The position numbers and the translations under genes were made by a program. From positions 4,381,769 through 4,445,768 of the forward strand of contig NZ_OY761461.1 in the NCBI RefSeq assembly GCF_963664555.1: DNA of 64,000 nt, read 5' to 3'. Shown here piece after piece: positions 16,155 through 25,540 of the stretch (positions within the stretch are counted from its first letter, which is position 1; the number at the start of each line of letters is the position of its first letter). Source of the DNA: Labilibaculum sp. Its GTDB lineage: Bacteria > Bacteroidota > Bacteroidia > Bacteroidales > Marinifilaceae. The notes beneath the pieces are model-generated. The model saw nothing but the letters and a program-made list of their open reading frames with translations. It searched no databases and had not been told where the DNA came from.

Positions 16155-17999
16155 TTATTTCTCCTCCAATAATTGGTTAAACCTCTCTTTTAATTCCAAC
16201 ACAGTAAAAGGCAATCCTTGTAATTTATTATATTGATTGAATTTAACATCCTGGAAACCAGCCCTTAAATACTCGGCAAATTGCCCTTCATTCAACTCAC
16301 AAACAATTACTTTTTTATGACGTTTTAAAACTTCTTTTGTATTCTTTGGCAACGGAAAAATATAATGAAAATGTGCCAAAGCGATGCTCTTTCCTTCAGC
16401 CTGAAGTTCACGAACTGCTGTAGTTAAGTGACCATATGTACCCCCCCAACCTACAACCAAAACTTCAGCGTCATCATTTCCCTTTACAGGAACATCAGGA
16501 ATGAAATTAGCAACCCGTCTAATTCTTTCAGATCGGATATCTGTCATTACCTGATGATTTTCCGGTACATACGACACGGTACCCGTAATATCCATCTTTT
16601 CTAAACCTCCTATTCGATGTTCCAAACCTTTTGTGCCGGGAACAGCCCACTTTCTAGCCAGTTTCTCAGTATCTCTGGCATATGGTTGATAGTTATCTCC
16701 CTCCTTAGCAAATGGTACCTCTATAGGTGATAGATCGGCCATTTTAGGAATTCGCCAAGGTTCGGCTCCATTTGCAATAAAACCATCAGTAAGCAAGATA
16801 ACAGGAGTCATATGCTCTAATGCAATTTTACCTGCGCTATAGGCGTATTCAAAACAATTTGAAGGTGTACTTGCAGCGATTACCGGCATTGGACATTCTC
16901 CACTACGTCCGTGAATTGCCTGCATTAAATCGGATTGCTCTGTTTTGGTTGGAAGACCTGTTGATGGTCCACCACGTTGAACATTCACAATTACCAGAGG
17001 TAGCTCCGTCATTACAGCCAAACCTGCAGCCTCTGTTTTAAGAGCCAAGCCCGGTCCTGATGTTGTTGTTACAGCAAAATTCCCTGCAAAACTTGCTCCA
17101 ATTGATGTGCAGATTCCTGCAATCTCATCTTCTGCCTGAAACGTTTTTACACCAAGATCCTTACGTGCTGCCAGTTCCTGCAGAATTTCCGTTGCCGGCG
17201 TAATTGGATACGATCCACAAAACAATTCCAAACCAGCCTTTTCTGCAGCTGCAATTAATCCCCATGCTGTAGCTTTGTTTCCTGTAATATTACGGTAGGT
17301 TCCTTTCTTGATCTTAGCTGGTGCCACACTAAAATTATATGGCAACGCTTCAATGGTTCTTGCAAAATTATAACCGGCCCGCAACACCATCTTGTTGCCT
17401 TCAACAACTAATGGGTATTTTTTAAATTTATTCTCGATAAACTGCTCCGTATATACCAATGGACGATCGAACATCCAATAAACCATCCCCAAAGTAAACA
17501 TGTTTTTACTTCGAAGGATACTTTTTTGATCCAATCCTGTATCCTTCAAACATTCTTTTGTCAGCGATGTTACCCTTGCTTTAATCAGATTGTAATCAGA
17601 AAGGTTCTCATCTTCTAATGGGTTGGAATCATAACCTGCTTTTTCAAGATTCTTATCCGTAAAACTATCCTCATTTACAATAATCGTTCCACTAGGTTTA
17701 ACCCATTTTAAATTTGCTTTTAATGCTGCCGGATTCATTGCTACAAGCACATCAGCAAAATCTCCTGGAGTATTTACCTCCATCTGCCCGAAATGCAATT
17801 GAAAACCTGATACTCCACCTACTGTTCCCTGTGGAGCCCTGATCTCAGCTGGATAATCAGGAAAAGTAGCAACATCATTCCCAAACAATGCGGAAGTATC
17901 CGAAAATTGTGTTCCTGTTAGTTGCATCCCATCTCCGGAATCGCCGGAGAATCTTATAACAACTTCTTCCTTTTCAATGACTTTTGTCTTTTGACTCAT
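16155..17999 (-). CDS. korA: 2-oxoacid:ferredoxin oxidoreductase, alpha subunit (gamma-alpha fusion)
   Basis: This 614-residue subunit starts with the gamma (CoA-handling) domain (VIRFSGDSGDGMQLTG near residue 14, FPDYPAEIRAP near 46), followed by the alpha pyrimidine-binding domain. Signatures there are GNKATAWGLIAAAEKAG near 228, YPITPATEIL near 250, AEDEIAGICTSIGASFAG near 280, TTTSGPGL and NVQRGGPSTGLPT near 345. It pairs with KorB downstream. The enzyme feeds reduced ferredoxin and acyl-CoA into central metabolism and acts in the cytoplasm. A promoter with a palindrome over its -33 box lies about 135-170 bp upstream. Confidence 0.94.
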   Translation of the reverse strand: MSQKTKVIEKEEVVIRFSGDSGDGMQLTGTQFSDTSALFGNDVATFPDYPAEIRAPQGTVGGVSGFQLHFGQMEVNTPGDFADVLVAMNPAALKANLKWVKPSGTIIVNEDSFTDKNLEKAGYDSNPLEDENLSDYNLIKARVTSLTKECLKDTGLDQKSILRSKNMFTLGMVYWMFDRPLVYTEQFIENKFKKYPLVVEGNKMVLRAGYNFARTIEALPYNFSVAPAKIKKGTYRNITGNKATAWGLIAAAEKAGLELFCGSYPITPATEILQELAARKDLGVKTFQAEDEIAGICTSIGASFAGNFAVTTTSGPGLALKTEAAGLAVMTELPLVIVNVQRGGPSTGLPTKTEQSDLMQAIHGRSGECPMPVIAASTPSNCFEYAYSAGKIALEHMTPVILLTDGFIANGAEPWRIPKMADLSPIEVPFAKEGDNYQPYARDTEKLARKWAVPGTKGLEHRIGGLEKMDITGTVSYVPENHQVMTDIRSERIRRVANFIPDVPVKGNDDAEVLVVGWGGTYGHLTTAVRELQAEGKSIALAHFHYIFPLPKNTKEVLKRHKKVIVCELNEGQFAEYLRAGFQDVKFNQYNKLQGLPFTVLELKERFNQLLEEK

Positions 18000-18131
18000 G
18001 ACTATTTTGAATTAAGCTTGAAATTAATTCCTTGTTTAGTTAGTTGTTTTTAATTTTCATTCTACATAACACGAAGCTAAAATCATGTTATATAGCATGG
18101 TAAAGGTAGCGTTTCCCAGTTTTTAGACAAG

Positions 18132-18170
18132 CAAAGATTAAAAAAAATACAGACTTTTTGCAAACGTTTG
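18132..18170 (-). promoter_or_regulatory. korA promoter with overlapping palindrome
   Basis: On the minus strand TTTG (18164-18161) is followed after 20 bp by TAATCTTTG (18140-18132), close to the TTTG/TAnnTTTG consensus. The TTTG is one half of the perfect palindrome CAAACGTTTG (18161-18170), which has the central CpG typical of LacI/PurR-type operators. A repressor bound there would cover the -33 box. The regulator is not known. Confidence 0.5.
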
Positions 18171-18324
18171 TGTCCTAAAAAGTTACAGATTGGTTACGCT
18201 TAAAAACAGCACTGATTAAGAGTTGATTAAGTCTTAATAAGGGGAAGAAAAGGAAGAGAAATGGAAAATTTATTGAATTTTAATCCATCTAACAAATAAA
18301 GAACCTATGCGGTGTTTAAATATG

Positions 18325-18357
18325 CAAAAAAGGTGTCTCAAATAAATGAGACACCCT
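18325..18357 (-). terminator. Terminator of the SusCD/lipoprotein operon
   Basis: The stem GGTGTCTCA/TGAGACACC (18332-18340 and 18347-18355) closes a 6-nt loop. The A run at 18326-18331 forms the U tract when read on the minus strand. Confidence 0.85.
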
Positions 18358-18384
18358 TAATTATATTTAGAATGTGACTATCTA

Positions 18385-19050
18385 CTAATAATCATCTTCA
18401 GTGAAACCAGTATAACGGTGTCCTGAAATAATATAAGACTCATCTGCAGTAGCATCATAAGCTACAGCATCAAGAACCCATTTGAATTCTTCTTTGTCTG
18501 GATTAGATCTGTACTCTACAGGAACCTCTTCACTTTTAAAAGTAACATTTCCGCTATACAATACAATACTAACATACAAACTGTCAGTGATATTCTTACC
18601 AAGTGTAGTGGCACCATTCTTAATAATCTTTCCCTCAACAATTGCGGCTCTAATATAGTCTCGTGCTACAACTGTAGTTTCGCCAAGAGCAGTAGGTTTT
18701 GGTTCCGGAACTACAATTGCCTTTTCATTATTAGTTAAATCTGCAAAAGCAATAGATTTAGATTTGAAACTACCAGCATCACCATCGAAAAAGAATTTAC
18801 TTCTTAATTCAAAAACTTTATCATGATCGTCAATCCAAAGTTCGTTGGCTACATCAGCGGATGTGTTGTAAAATTCCAATTTTTGCTCGTTGTCGTAATC
18901 AGCAACAAGAGTACCATCTGGTTCTGATACTTGATAAAGGTAGCTTCCGGAATAATCCAATACTGCACTATCCCAATTGTCAAGCTCTGTATCATCACAA
19001 GCAGTCAATCCAATAAAACCCACTGCGAGTATATATAATAATTTCTTCAT
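18385..19050 (-). CDS. Lipid-binding-protein-like surface lipoprotein (PF12888-type)
   Basis: This 221-residue lipoprotein is the last gene of the SusCD operon. A signal peptide ends in the lipobox GLTAC (Cys about residue 18), followed by DDTELDNWDS. The body contains YSGSYLYQVSEPDG and YNTSADVANELWIDD, with the small beta-rich fold of the putative lipid-binding family often coded behind SusD. I chose the ATG at 19050 rather than the ATG five codons upstream, because AGGAGG lies 6-12 bp before it inside the end of the preceding gene (an EEE-stop terminus), which also implies translational coupling. The family call is from overall resemblance, so moderate. Ligand unknown. Confidence 0.65.
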   Translation of the reverse strand: MKKLLYILAVGFIGLTACDDTELDNWDSAVLDYSGSYLYQVSEPDGTLVADYDNEQKLEFYNTSADVANELWIDDHDKVFELRSKFFFDGDAGSFKSKSIAFADLTNNEKAIVVPEPKPTALGETTVVARDYIRAAIVEGKIIKNGATTLGKNITDSLYVSIVLYSGNVTFKSEEVPVEYRSNPDKEEFKWVLDAVAYDATADESYIISGHRYTGFTEDDY

Positions 19051-19051
19051 A

Positions 19052-19750
19052 CTATTCCTCCTCAATTTTCATATTTACATAAAAAACCATATTAGCATAT
19101 CCAGCTTCCCAATAAATCGTATTATCAGCAGGTGTATATACAGCATTATTCAAAAAATCTAATGAATCACCCCATCCTAAGACCAAACTAGAAAGTACAG
19201 CTATTGAATTATCGGCTTTCAACTGAATATAACCAGCCGCAGCATATCTATTACCATAACCAACATAGTCAGAATAATATCCCCCAATTAAATTAGAAAC
19301 ACTAAAAAATCCAGGTGCAATTTGTTCAATTACAACTTCAGTTCCACTATAATCTGTTCGAGCGCCACCACGAATTCTATGAGTACCATCCAAAGTTGTA
19401 TATGTTCCAGAAATATCAGTAGTTATCGACTTATCAGAAACAATAATTTGACGCTCAAGCTGAATACTTTCTCCATTAGGAATTGTATAGGTGTACGTAG
19501 CTTTATACAATCCAACTGTATTAACATCAATAGTTCCTTCTACTACAACTTGATCGGTTACATCAGCTCCATCATAAGTTGCCTTATATCCAGGATCAGT
19601 ATAAGCATCACCTAACTGAATTATTAAATTCGATCCCTCTGCTAAATCAAGGCTATACTCTACCGATATATCCTCAGTATCAGCTTCATCACAAGCTGTA
19701 AAAAAGCATAGCGACGAAATTATAGCCAAAAACATTATATATTTTCTCAT
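19052..19750 (-). CDS. SusD-associated lipoprotein with Ig-like DUF5011 domain
   Basis: This 232-residue lipoprotein has a signal peptide ending in FFTAC (Cys about residue 20), then acidic residues DEADTED, which fits surface export in this phylum. About residues 38-105 form a bacterial Ig-like (DUF5011/HYR-type) domain: IQLGDAYTDPGYKATYDG, VEGTIDVNTVGLYKATYTYT, then the terminal strand QIIVSD. The C-terminal half is beta-rich with many Y and G (GGYYSDYVGYGNRYAAAGYIQL) and resembles DUF5012-type proteins coded with SusC/SusD pairs. It probably helps bind the ligand at the cell surface. The stop overlaps the leader of the next gene. Confidence 0.72.
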   Translation of the reverse strand: MRKYIMFLAIISSLCFFTACDEADTEDISVEYSLDLAEGSNLIIQLGDAYTDPGYKATYDGADVTDQVVVEGTIDVNTVGLYKATYTYTIPNGESIQLERQIIVSDKSITTDISGTYTTLDGTHRIRGGARTDYSGTEVVIEQIAPGFFSVSNLIGGYYSDYVGYGNRYAAAGYIQLKADNSIAVLSSLVLGWGDSLDFLNNAVYTPADNTIYWEAGYANMVFYVNMKIEEE

Positions 19751-19772
19751 GTCTTTTTTAATTTACTTAAAA

Positions 19773-21293
19773 TTATAATCCAGATTTCTGATTCCACCAA
19801 ACTTTCTCTAAAAGATCTACCTTTTGAGCAGGTGCATTTTCATTACGAGTCATTACTTCTTCAGGATAAATAGGAGAAGCAGGCAATTTTGCGTTTGTTT
19901 TACCTCTACCTTCAACAGCAATTGTTAAATCTCCAAGAGGGAAATTAGTATTAGCGAAAGCACGATCTTTACGAATATCGATAGTGTTAACTGCTGGATA
20001 CTTGGTTCTATTTCTTTCCAGAAATGATTCAATATGCTGATAATTGGCATTCGCTACCCATTTTTGCATGGCAATTTGCTTAATGCCCTCTTCTACAGTA
20101 CCATCTACCCAGGTTGCATAACCAGTGGTAATAATATCACTAGCTAAGCCACCATGCTGTGCTAAAGAAGCATTTACTGCTTTATCGTAATATATTTTAG
20201 CGTTAGGGTTGTTGCCTGCACGAGCATACGCCTCAGCAATGTAGAAATTAACTTCCCATATTGACATAATTACCAAATCTTGAGTTGCAGAAAATACAGC
20301 CTGACTGTAATCTTCATCTTCATCAAGAGTTCCATTACCATCAGAATCTTCTTTGGAGGCAAAATCTCCAAAAAATGCACCTAAATGATATCCGCCGGTC
20401 TTTTCGAAAAGAACGTCCAAACGCGGATCAGCATTTACTTCAAGATAATCCAAAAAGTTTTTAGACGCAATTACGTTTGAACTTAAGTACTTAGCTGAGC
20501 CTTCTTCAAACTCTCTCATAGGATGACGCTTACCTTCTTGTTTATCCGACCATGTAGAACCGCTGATTCCAGCATTATTCTTAATAAACTCAGATGATTC
20601 AATAAAAGAAACAACAGCAGCATTATTATATGCAGAAGTCTCAGAAAGACGCATCATCAATTTCAACTTCAATGAATTGGCAAAGAGTTTCCACTGGTCT
20701 AAATCACCGCCATAAATAAAGTCATAAGATGCAGGTAAGGTAGCTTCAGAAACATTCAAAGCTATTAATGCATCAACTCTTGCAAGTAAATCTGCATAAA
20801 TATCACTTCCTTTATCAAATTTTGGTGATACAATTCCCTCATCTCCTTTTAGAGCTTCAAAATAAGGGATATCTCCCCAGACATCAGTCATGATTTGCCA
20901 TGTGAAAATTGAAAGAGCTTCTGCGGCATAATATACACCCGTATTATTATTAGCCAACGAAATAGTCTTCATTCTTTTACAATCTTCAAGAACGCCTGCA
21001 GTTAAACCACTATATGCATTACCAAAATCAGTTTCCTTATATTCACACAGAAATTTGAATTGCGATGCACTATAAGCTTGTGTCCAGTATTCAGACCAAA
21101 AACCACCTGCAAATCCAAAATCCCAACCCATTAGTTGATTGGCCAAATTTAATTCCGCAGCAGGCAAAACTACCTTTGCTTCAGGAATATCGCGCAATTC
21201 ATCTGGATCCTCATTTATATCTAAATAATTATCACAGCCCCAGCCAAATATTGACAGACAGGCAAGTGAAATAGCTATAATTTTATATTTCAT
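19773..21293 (-). CDS. SusD/RagB-family nutrient-binding lipoprotein (SusD-like 2 group)
   Basis: This 506-residue surface lipoprotein forms the lid of the SusC transporter. The signal peptide ends with the lipobox GWGC (Cys about residue 20), followed by DNYLDINEDPD, the typical SusD beginning. It has helical TPR-like segments with YYAAEALSIFTWQIMTDVWGDIPYFEAL near residues 122-149 and IWEVNFYIAEAYARAGNN near 345. The N-terminal NEDPDELRD and the ExAxP-like LPASPIYPEEVMTRNENAPAQ end point to the SusD-like_2 subgroup often found in systems that import peptides or mixed ligands rather than known glycans. It lies 12 bp after susC and is cotranscribed. Confidence 0.9.
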   Translation of the reverse strand: MKYKIIAISLACLSIFGWGCDNYLDINEDPDELRDIPEAKVVLPAAELNLANQLMGWDFGFAGGFWSEYWTQAYSASQFKFLCEYKETDFGNAYSGLTAGVLEDCKRMKTISLANNNTGVYYAAEALSIFTWQIMTDVWGDIPYFEALKGDEGIVSPKFDKGSDIYADLLARVDALIALNVSEATLPASYDFIYGGDLDQWKLFANSLKLKLMMRLSETSAYNNAAVVSFIESSEFIKNNAGISGSTWSDKQEGKRHPMREFEEGSAKYLSSNVIASKNFLDYLEVNADPRLDVLFEKTGGYHLGAFFGDFASKEDSDGNGTLDEDEDYSQAVFSATQDLVIMSIWEVNFYIAEAYARAGNNPNAKIYYDKAVNASLAQHGGLASDIITTGYATWVDGTVEEGIKQIAMQKWVANANYQHIESFLERNRTKYPAVNTIDIRKDRAFANTNFPLGDLTIAVEGRGKTNAKLPASPIYPEEVMTRNENAPAQKVDLLEKVWWNQKSGL

Positions 21294-21305
21294 AATTCTT
21301 TATTA

Positions 21306-24300
21306 TTACAAAGTGAAAGTTAAACCAAAAGTATAAAATTCGTTACTTGGACCTGCTCCAAACTCACCAAATTTAGCTCCTATATCATTACCAAAAGTTG
21401 TTGTTTCAGGATCGATATAAACATTTTCATTTGGAGTCCACAATAGAATATTACTAGCACTTAATGACAAACTTAAAGAGTTGACATGCAATCTATTGCA
21501 GAAGTTTTTAGGTACCGAATAAGATAAATTTACATTTCTAAGCTTTAAATAAGAACGGTCAATTATCGCATCTTCATCTCCATCGAATCCACCACCATCA
21601 CCATAGAATTTGTGTAACCCAGTAGGGTCGACAGGTGTAGTATTTTCAATCCATCCTCCTTGTCCGTCAGAAACAACAGAATTGGGTACTAAGAAAGTTT
21701 TTCTATCATTCAATACAGATTCAGGATTGGCACCCGTCCAATGCAAGTAATCCTTAGTATATGAATACATATATCCACCATAACTAAAATCTAAGGTTGC
21801 ACCCAAACTAAATCCTTTATAAGTAAAGGTATTGGTTAAACCCATTCTAAAATCAGCGTCAACATCTTTTCCAATAAATTCGGTTTCAGCTGTAGCTTGT
21901 GGATTACCACTACCATCAACAACAGTGTGCATCACGCCGTCAATTTCAACCTTTTTAACTGAAGCAATTTTGAACTGTCCCATAGATTTTCCTTCTACGG
22001 CAACAATCGATGCTCCGCCAAAACCATCAAGATACACCTCATCAACATCCAGAGATTCAATAGTGTTTTTATTAACCGAAACATTATATGCAATATCCCA
22101 TGCAAAATTTTCTGTCTTAACAGGTGTTAGATTTACAGCGACTTCAAAACCTTCATTACGAACATCACCTAAATTTGCAACCTGACTAGTATAACCTGAT
22201 GACGGATCTTTAGGCAGACTTGCAATCAATCCTTCTGTTAATCGGTTATAATAAGACACATCGAAACCAAAACGGTTATTGAAGAATTGAGCCTCGAAAC
22301 CAAGCTCAAATTCCTTTGTTAACTCATTTTTCAAATCAGGATTTCCTAAACGGTTTGAAGCTGAATATGAATTAACTCCTCCAATAGGGAAAGACAAATC
22401 ATCAATATTTGGATAACCTGGATTATCAGAAGTAGCTGATACATAACGATCATAAACTGAATAAGCATCAGCATCATTACCAGTCATACCATAGGCAGCT
22501 CTAACTTTTGCAAAACTAAGAATACCAGTATCGATATCATTGTATTTTAAGAAATCAGTAATTAAGAAACTTCCCGTAACACCTGGGTAAAAATAATCAT
22601 TTTGTTCAAGCGGTAAAGTTGATGACCAATCATTACGCGCAGTTAAAGTCAGATATGCATAGTTTCTGTAACTAAAGTCAACATTAGCATAAACACCAAT
22701 TAAACGACGTTTTGAATGTGAATGACCTGAAACAGAAGGTGAAAAACTATTTTTTAAATTATAAAATCCCGGAATATCGATAGAATTAATACTACCATAT
22801 AGGTAAGTCATACTTCTTTCGTTAACATTCATACCAGCAATAGCATTTAACGTAAAATCTTCGCTGATATTTTTCTTGTAACTCATCATCACATCGTGAT
22901 TAACCTGAGTTCTTTCAGTTCTTGTTTCAGTGAATTTACCCGCGTTGGCCGGACCTGACTCATTAGGTGAACCTGGAGTGAAATCGATAATAGCAGTATG
23001 AGTTTCGCCTAAAGCAACTTCATAATCACCACCAAAACGGTAACTCAATCGCAAATCATCAGTGAAATCATAATCCAATTGAAGCTTACCGAAAAGTTTT
23101 TTCTTATTTTGCTCGGCACCATCCTCATTCAATACATAATAAGGATTCACACCATAAGGCGTAAAATAGTTATCCAGATTATTGAATTTATTATTATAAT
23201 CCTTCATATCAACGATAGAGATATCATTGGCACTTTCATAAAGAGATCTAAATACAGAAGTACCTTGTCCTGATGCTACAGCTTTTGTTTTCTCTGTACT
23301 AAAATTAACATTAGTACTAACAGTCAATTTTCCAGCTGTATGAGAACCTTTAGTTGCGATCGTATATCTATTGTAAGAATCATTATTGGTTGGGATTACC
23401 CCATCAACAGAGTTTTGAGACAAAGATAAAAGGAAATTTGTGGTCGCATTACCACCACTCAAAGAAACTGAGTTTTTAAGATTCTTACCAACTTCGTAAA
23501 AATCACGGGTTCTATTTTCTAAAAACACATAAGGTTTAACTTGTAGACTATTGTCAACATTATTTCCCCAAACTCTGTTTTTACCATCGTAAGCAGGACC
23601 CCAGTTACCATTCTCATCCAGAGCTCTTTCTCCACTCCAACCTTGACCAAATTGTTTTTGAACTTCTGGAAGTCGACCGACTCTAGAAAAAGTAGTTGAA
23701 CCACTATATGAAACACGCATCTTACCATCAGTATTTTTACCAGATTTAGTAGTAATCATGATAACACCATTAGCCGCACGAGAACCATATAGTGCTGTTG
23801 CTGCAGCACCTTTTAATACTGTCATGTCTTCAATATCATCCGCATTTATAGCATTGATACCAGAACCGAAGTCAACCTGTGCATTCAAAGCACTTCCAGA
23901 TTGGTTCTGTACATTAGTAATAGGTACGCCGTCAACAATATAAAGTGGTTGGTTATTTCCAAAAGAGGACGCACCACGTATCATTACATTTTGAGTAGCA
24001 CCTGGCCCTGGAGCTGTTGCAATATCAACACCAGCAACTTTACCTTGCAAAGCATTCATTGGATTCACAACTTGAGATTTCCCAATCTCATCGCCACCTA
24101 TAGATGTAGCAGCGTATCCAAGAGCTTTTTTCTCACGAGTTACTCCCATTGCTGTTACAACTACCTCATCCATACCAATAGATTCAGTCTCCATAACAAC
24201 ATTAATTGTAGAAGAGGTTATTTCACGTTCCTGCATAGTCATTCCAACAAAAGAAAAGACCAAAATCTTTCCATCAGCAGGAACATTTAAGGAGTAATTA

Positions 24301-24476
24301 CCATCGAAATCTGTAGTGGTACCGATGGTTGTACCTTTAACAATTACGGAAACTCCCGGGATAGACAGCCCATCATCGGCTGAAGTAACCACCCCTGAAA
24401 CTTCTCGACTTTGAGCTAGAACGCTCTGTAATCCTATAACGAATAGGATTAACATCGAAAACAAACTTTTTTTCAT
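21306..24476 (-). CDS. SusC/RagA-family TonB-linked outer membrane transporter
   Basis: This 1056-residue outer-membrane importer has a signal peptide (about residues 1-21, ending SVLAQ). A CarboxypepD_reg-like domain follows (EVSGVVTSADDGLSIPGVSVIVKGTTIGTTTDFDGNY, about 24-105), then the TonB box region DEVVVTAMG, and a plug (MNALQGKVAGVDI, NVMIRGASSFGNNQPLYIVDGVPI, the MTVLKGAAATALYGSRAANGVIMITTK segment). A beta-barrel ends at the terminal FYTFGLTFTL. It leads a four-gene operon with SusD and two lipoproteins. No hydrolase, sulfatase, peptidase, inner-membrane transporter or regulator is encoded alongside, so the imported compound cannot be named. Confidence 0.95.
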   Translation of the reverse strand: MKKSLFSMLILFVIGLQSVLAQSREVSGVVTSADDGLSIPGVSVIVKGTTIGTTTDFDGNYSLNVPADGKILVFSFVGMTMQEREITSSTINVVMETESIGMDEVVVTAMGVTREKKALGYAATSIGGDEIGKSQVVNPMNALQGKVAGVDIATAPGPGATQNVMIRGASSFGNNQPLYIVDGVPITNVQNQSGSALNAQVDFGSGINAINADDIEDMTVLKGAAATALYGSRAANGVIMITTKSGKNTDGKMRVSYSGSTTFSRVGRLPEVQKQFGQGWSGERALDENGNWGPAYDGKNRVWGNNVDNSLQVKPYVFLENRTRDFYEVGKNLKNSVSLSGGNATTNFLLSLSQNSVDGVIPTNNDSYNRYTIATKGSHTAGKLTVSTNVNFSTEKTKAVASGQGTSVFRSLYESANDISIVDMKDYNNKFNNLDNYFTPYGVNPYYVLNEDGAEQNKKKLFGKLQLDYDFTDDLRLSYRFGGDYEVALGETHTAIIDFTPGSPNESGPANAGKFTETRTERTQVNHDVMMSYKKNISEDFTLNAIAGMNVNERSMTYLYGSINSIDIPGFYNLKNSFSPSVSGHSHSKRRLIGVYANVDFSYRNYAYLTLTARNDWSSTLPLEQNDYFYPGVTGSFLITDFLKYNDIDTGILSFAKVRAAYGMTGNDADAYSVYDRYVSATSDNPGYPNIDDLSFPIGGVNSYSASNRLGNPDLKNELTKEFELGFEAQFFNNRFGFDVSYYNRLTEGLIASLPKDPSSGYTSQVANLGDVRNEGFEVAVNLTPVKTENFAWDIAYNVSVNKNTIESLDVDEVYLDGFGGASIVAVEGKSMGQFKIASVKKVEIDGVMHTVVDGSGNPQATAETEFIGKDVDADFRMGLTNTFTYKGFSLGATLDFSYGGYMYSYTKDYLHWTGANPESVLNDRKTFLVPNSVVSDGQGGWIENTTPVDPTGLHKFYGDGGGFDGDEDAIIDRSYLKLRNVNLSYSVPKNFCNRLHVNSLSLSLSASNILLWTPNENVYIDPETTTFGNDIGAKFGEFGAGPSNEFYTFGLTFTL

Positions 24477-24924
24477 AAACCTTTAGTTAGTGGTTAATTA
24501 ACATTAATACACATTTATATATAAATTCATTCATCCCATAAAAATTGAGATGAAAGCAATAAAATGCACCCTTTAGAATTGTTTTCAGAAAGAAAATTTA
24601 GTTGTATCACTAAAAAAACCTCTTCCCAAACCGCAGATTTCAAAATACCCCTATTTATATCTGCGTCATCAAAAGTGTGAAAAAAACTTAAATTTTCAAA
24701 CCTTTTTTATCGTAAACCTTTTAAATTAAAGTTGAAACAAACATCCAAACTAATAAATTACCGACATTCAATACAATTTACTTACAATTTAACGCTGAGC
24801 TATCACTCTCATTTTCAATTTCATTCACGTTAACGTTTGCATAACTTTTTTTATAACATATTTAGAAAAGATATTCAAATTATTTTTTTAATTATCTTTG
24901 TATTTATAATCAAACCAAATAAGA
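24477..24924. other. Divergent control region between susC-like and gamma carbonic anhydrase genes
   Basis: This is a 448-bp strongly AT-rich spacer. It contains the palindrome ACGTTAACGT (24827-24836) running into GTTTGC, so the minus strand reads GCAAACGTTAACGTG, similar to the core of the korA palindrome. It also contains TATCTTTG (24893-24900), a perfect -7 element for the carbonic anhydrase gene without a convincing -33 partner. I found no coding frame and no hairpin of terminator type. Confidence 0.5.
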
Positions 24925-25461
24925 ATGGCATTTATTAGAAAATTAAATGGAAATACTCCGGTATTTGGAGACAATTGCTTTTTAGCAGAAACCGCCGCCA
25001 TTATTGGTGATGTTGAGATGGGAAATGATTGCAGTATCTGGTACAGTGCCGTTTTACGTGGAGATGTTCATTCTATTCGTCTTGGAAACAACGTGAATGT
25101 TCAAGATAATGCGACCATACACGCAACTTATAAAAAATCACCAACCACAATTGGGAATAACGTATCTATCGCCCACAATGCAGTGGTGCATGGTTGCACA
25201 ATTAAAGATAACGTGCTTATTGGCATGGCCGCTGTAGTTCTTGATGATGCAATTATTGAAAGCAATGCGATTATTGCTGCTGGTTCCGTTGTAACAAAAG
25301 GAACTCATGTAGAATCTGGAAGTGTATATGCGGGTTCTCCGGCAAAAAAAATAAAGGAACTAAGTCCGGAATTATTAGAAGGCGAAATAAATCGTATTGC
25401 CAACAGCTATGCGATGTATGCAAGCTGGTACAAAGAAGATGAAGAAAGCATCAAAAAGTAA
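24925..25461 (+). CDS. Gamma carbonic anhydrase-like hexapeptide-repeat protein
   Basis: This 178-residue left-handed beta-helix protein is built of imperfect hexapeptide repeats (AAIIGDVEMGNDCSIWYSAV, SIRLGNNVNVQDNATI, TTIGNNVSIAHNAVVHGC, NVLIGMAAVVLDDA). The candidate zinc ligands are His in ATIHAT, IAHNAV and VVHGC, as in the YrdA/PaaY and CamH group. The C-terminal helix (SPELLEGEINRIANSYAMYASWYKED) is typical. Many homologues have weak or no measured anhydrase activity, so the reaction is not certain. It is monocistronic with a bidirectional terminator shared with murI. Confidence 0.9.
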   Translation: MAFIRKLNGNTPVFGDNCFLAETAAIIGDVEMGNDCSIWYSAVLRGDVHSIRLGNNVNVQDNATIHATYKKSPTTIGNNVSIAHNAVVHGCTIKDNVLIGMAAVVLDDAIIESNAIIAAGSVVTKGTHVESGSVYAGSPAKKIKELSPELLEGEINRIANSYAMYASWYKEDEESIKK

Positions 25462-25475
25462 TTCAGCTTAAAACA

Positions 25476-25516
25476 AAAACAGAGCCTTTCAATTTTATAT
25501 TGAAAGGCTCTGTTTT
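25476..25516. terminator. Bidirectional terminator between the carbonic anhydrase gene and murI
   Basis: A 17-bp perfect stem (25476-25492 with 25500-25516; AAAACAGAGCC... pairing with ...GGCTCTGTTTT) closes a 7-nt loop, with A and T tracts on the outer flanks. Confidence 0.9.
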
Positions 25517-25540
25517 GTTATACTAAAGCTCTTGTAACAG

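Larger units (their letters stand above)
18000..18384. other. Spacer between the SusCD operon end and korA
   Basis: This 385-bp AT-rich non-coding stretch holds the korA promoter and palindrome (18132-18170), and at its right end the terminator of the lipoprotein operon. Nothing else is recognisable; no open frame of interest and no RNA gene. Confidence 0.6.
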
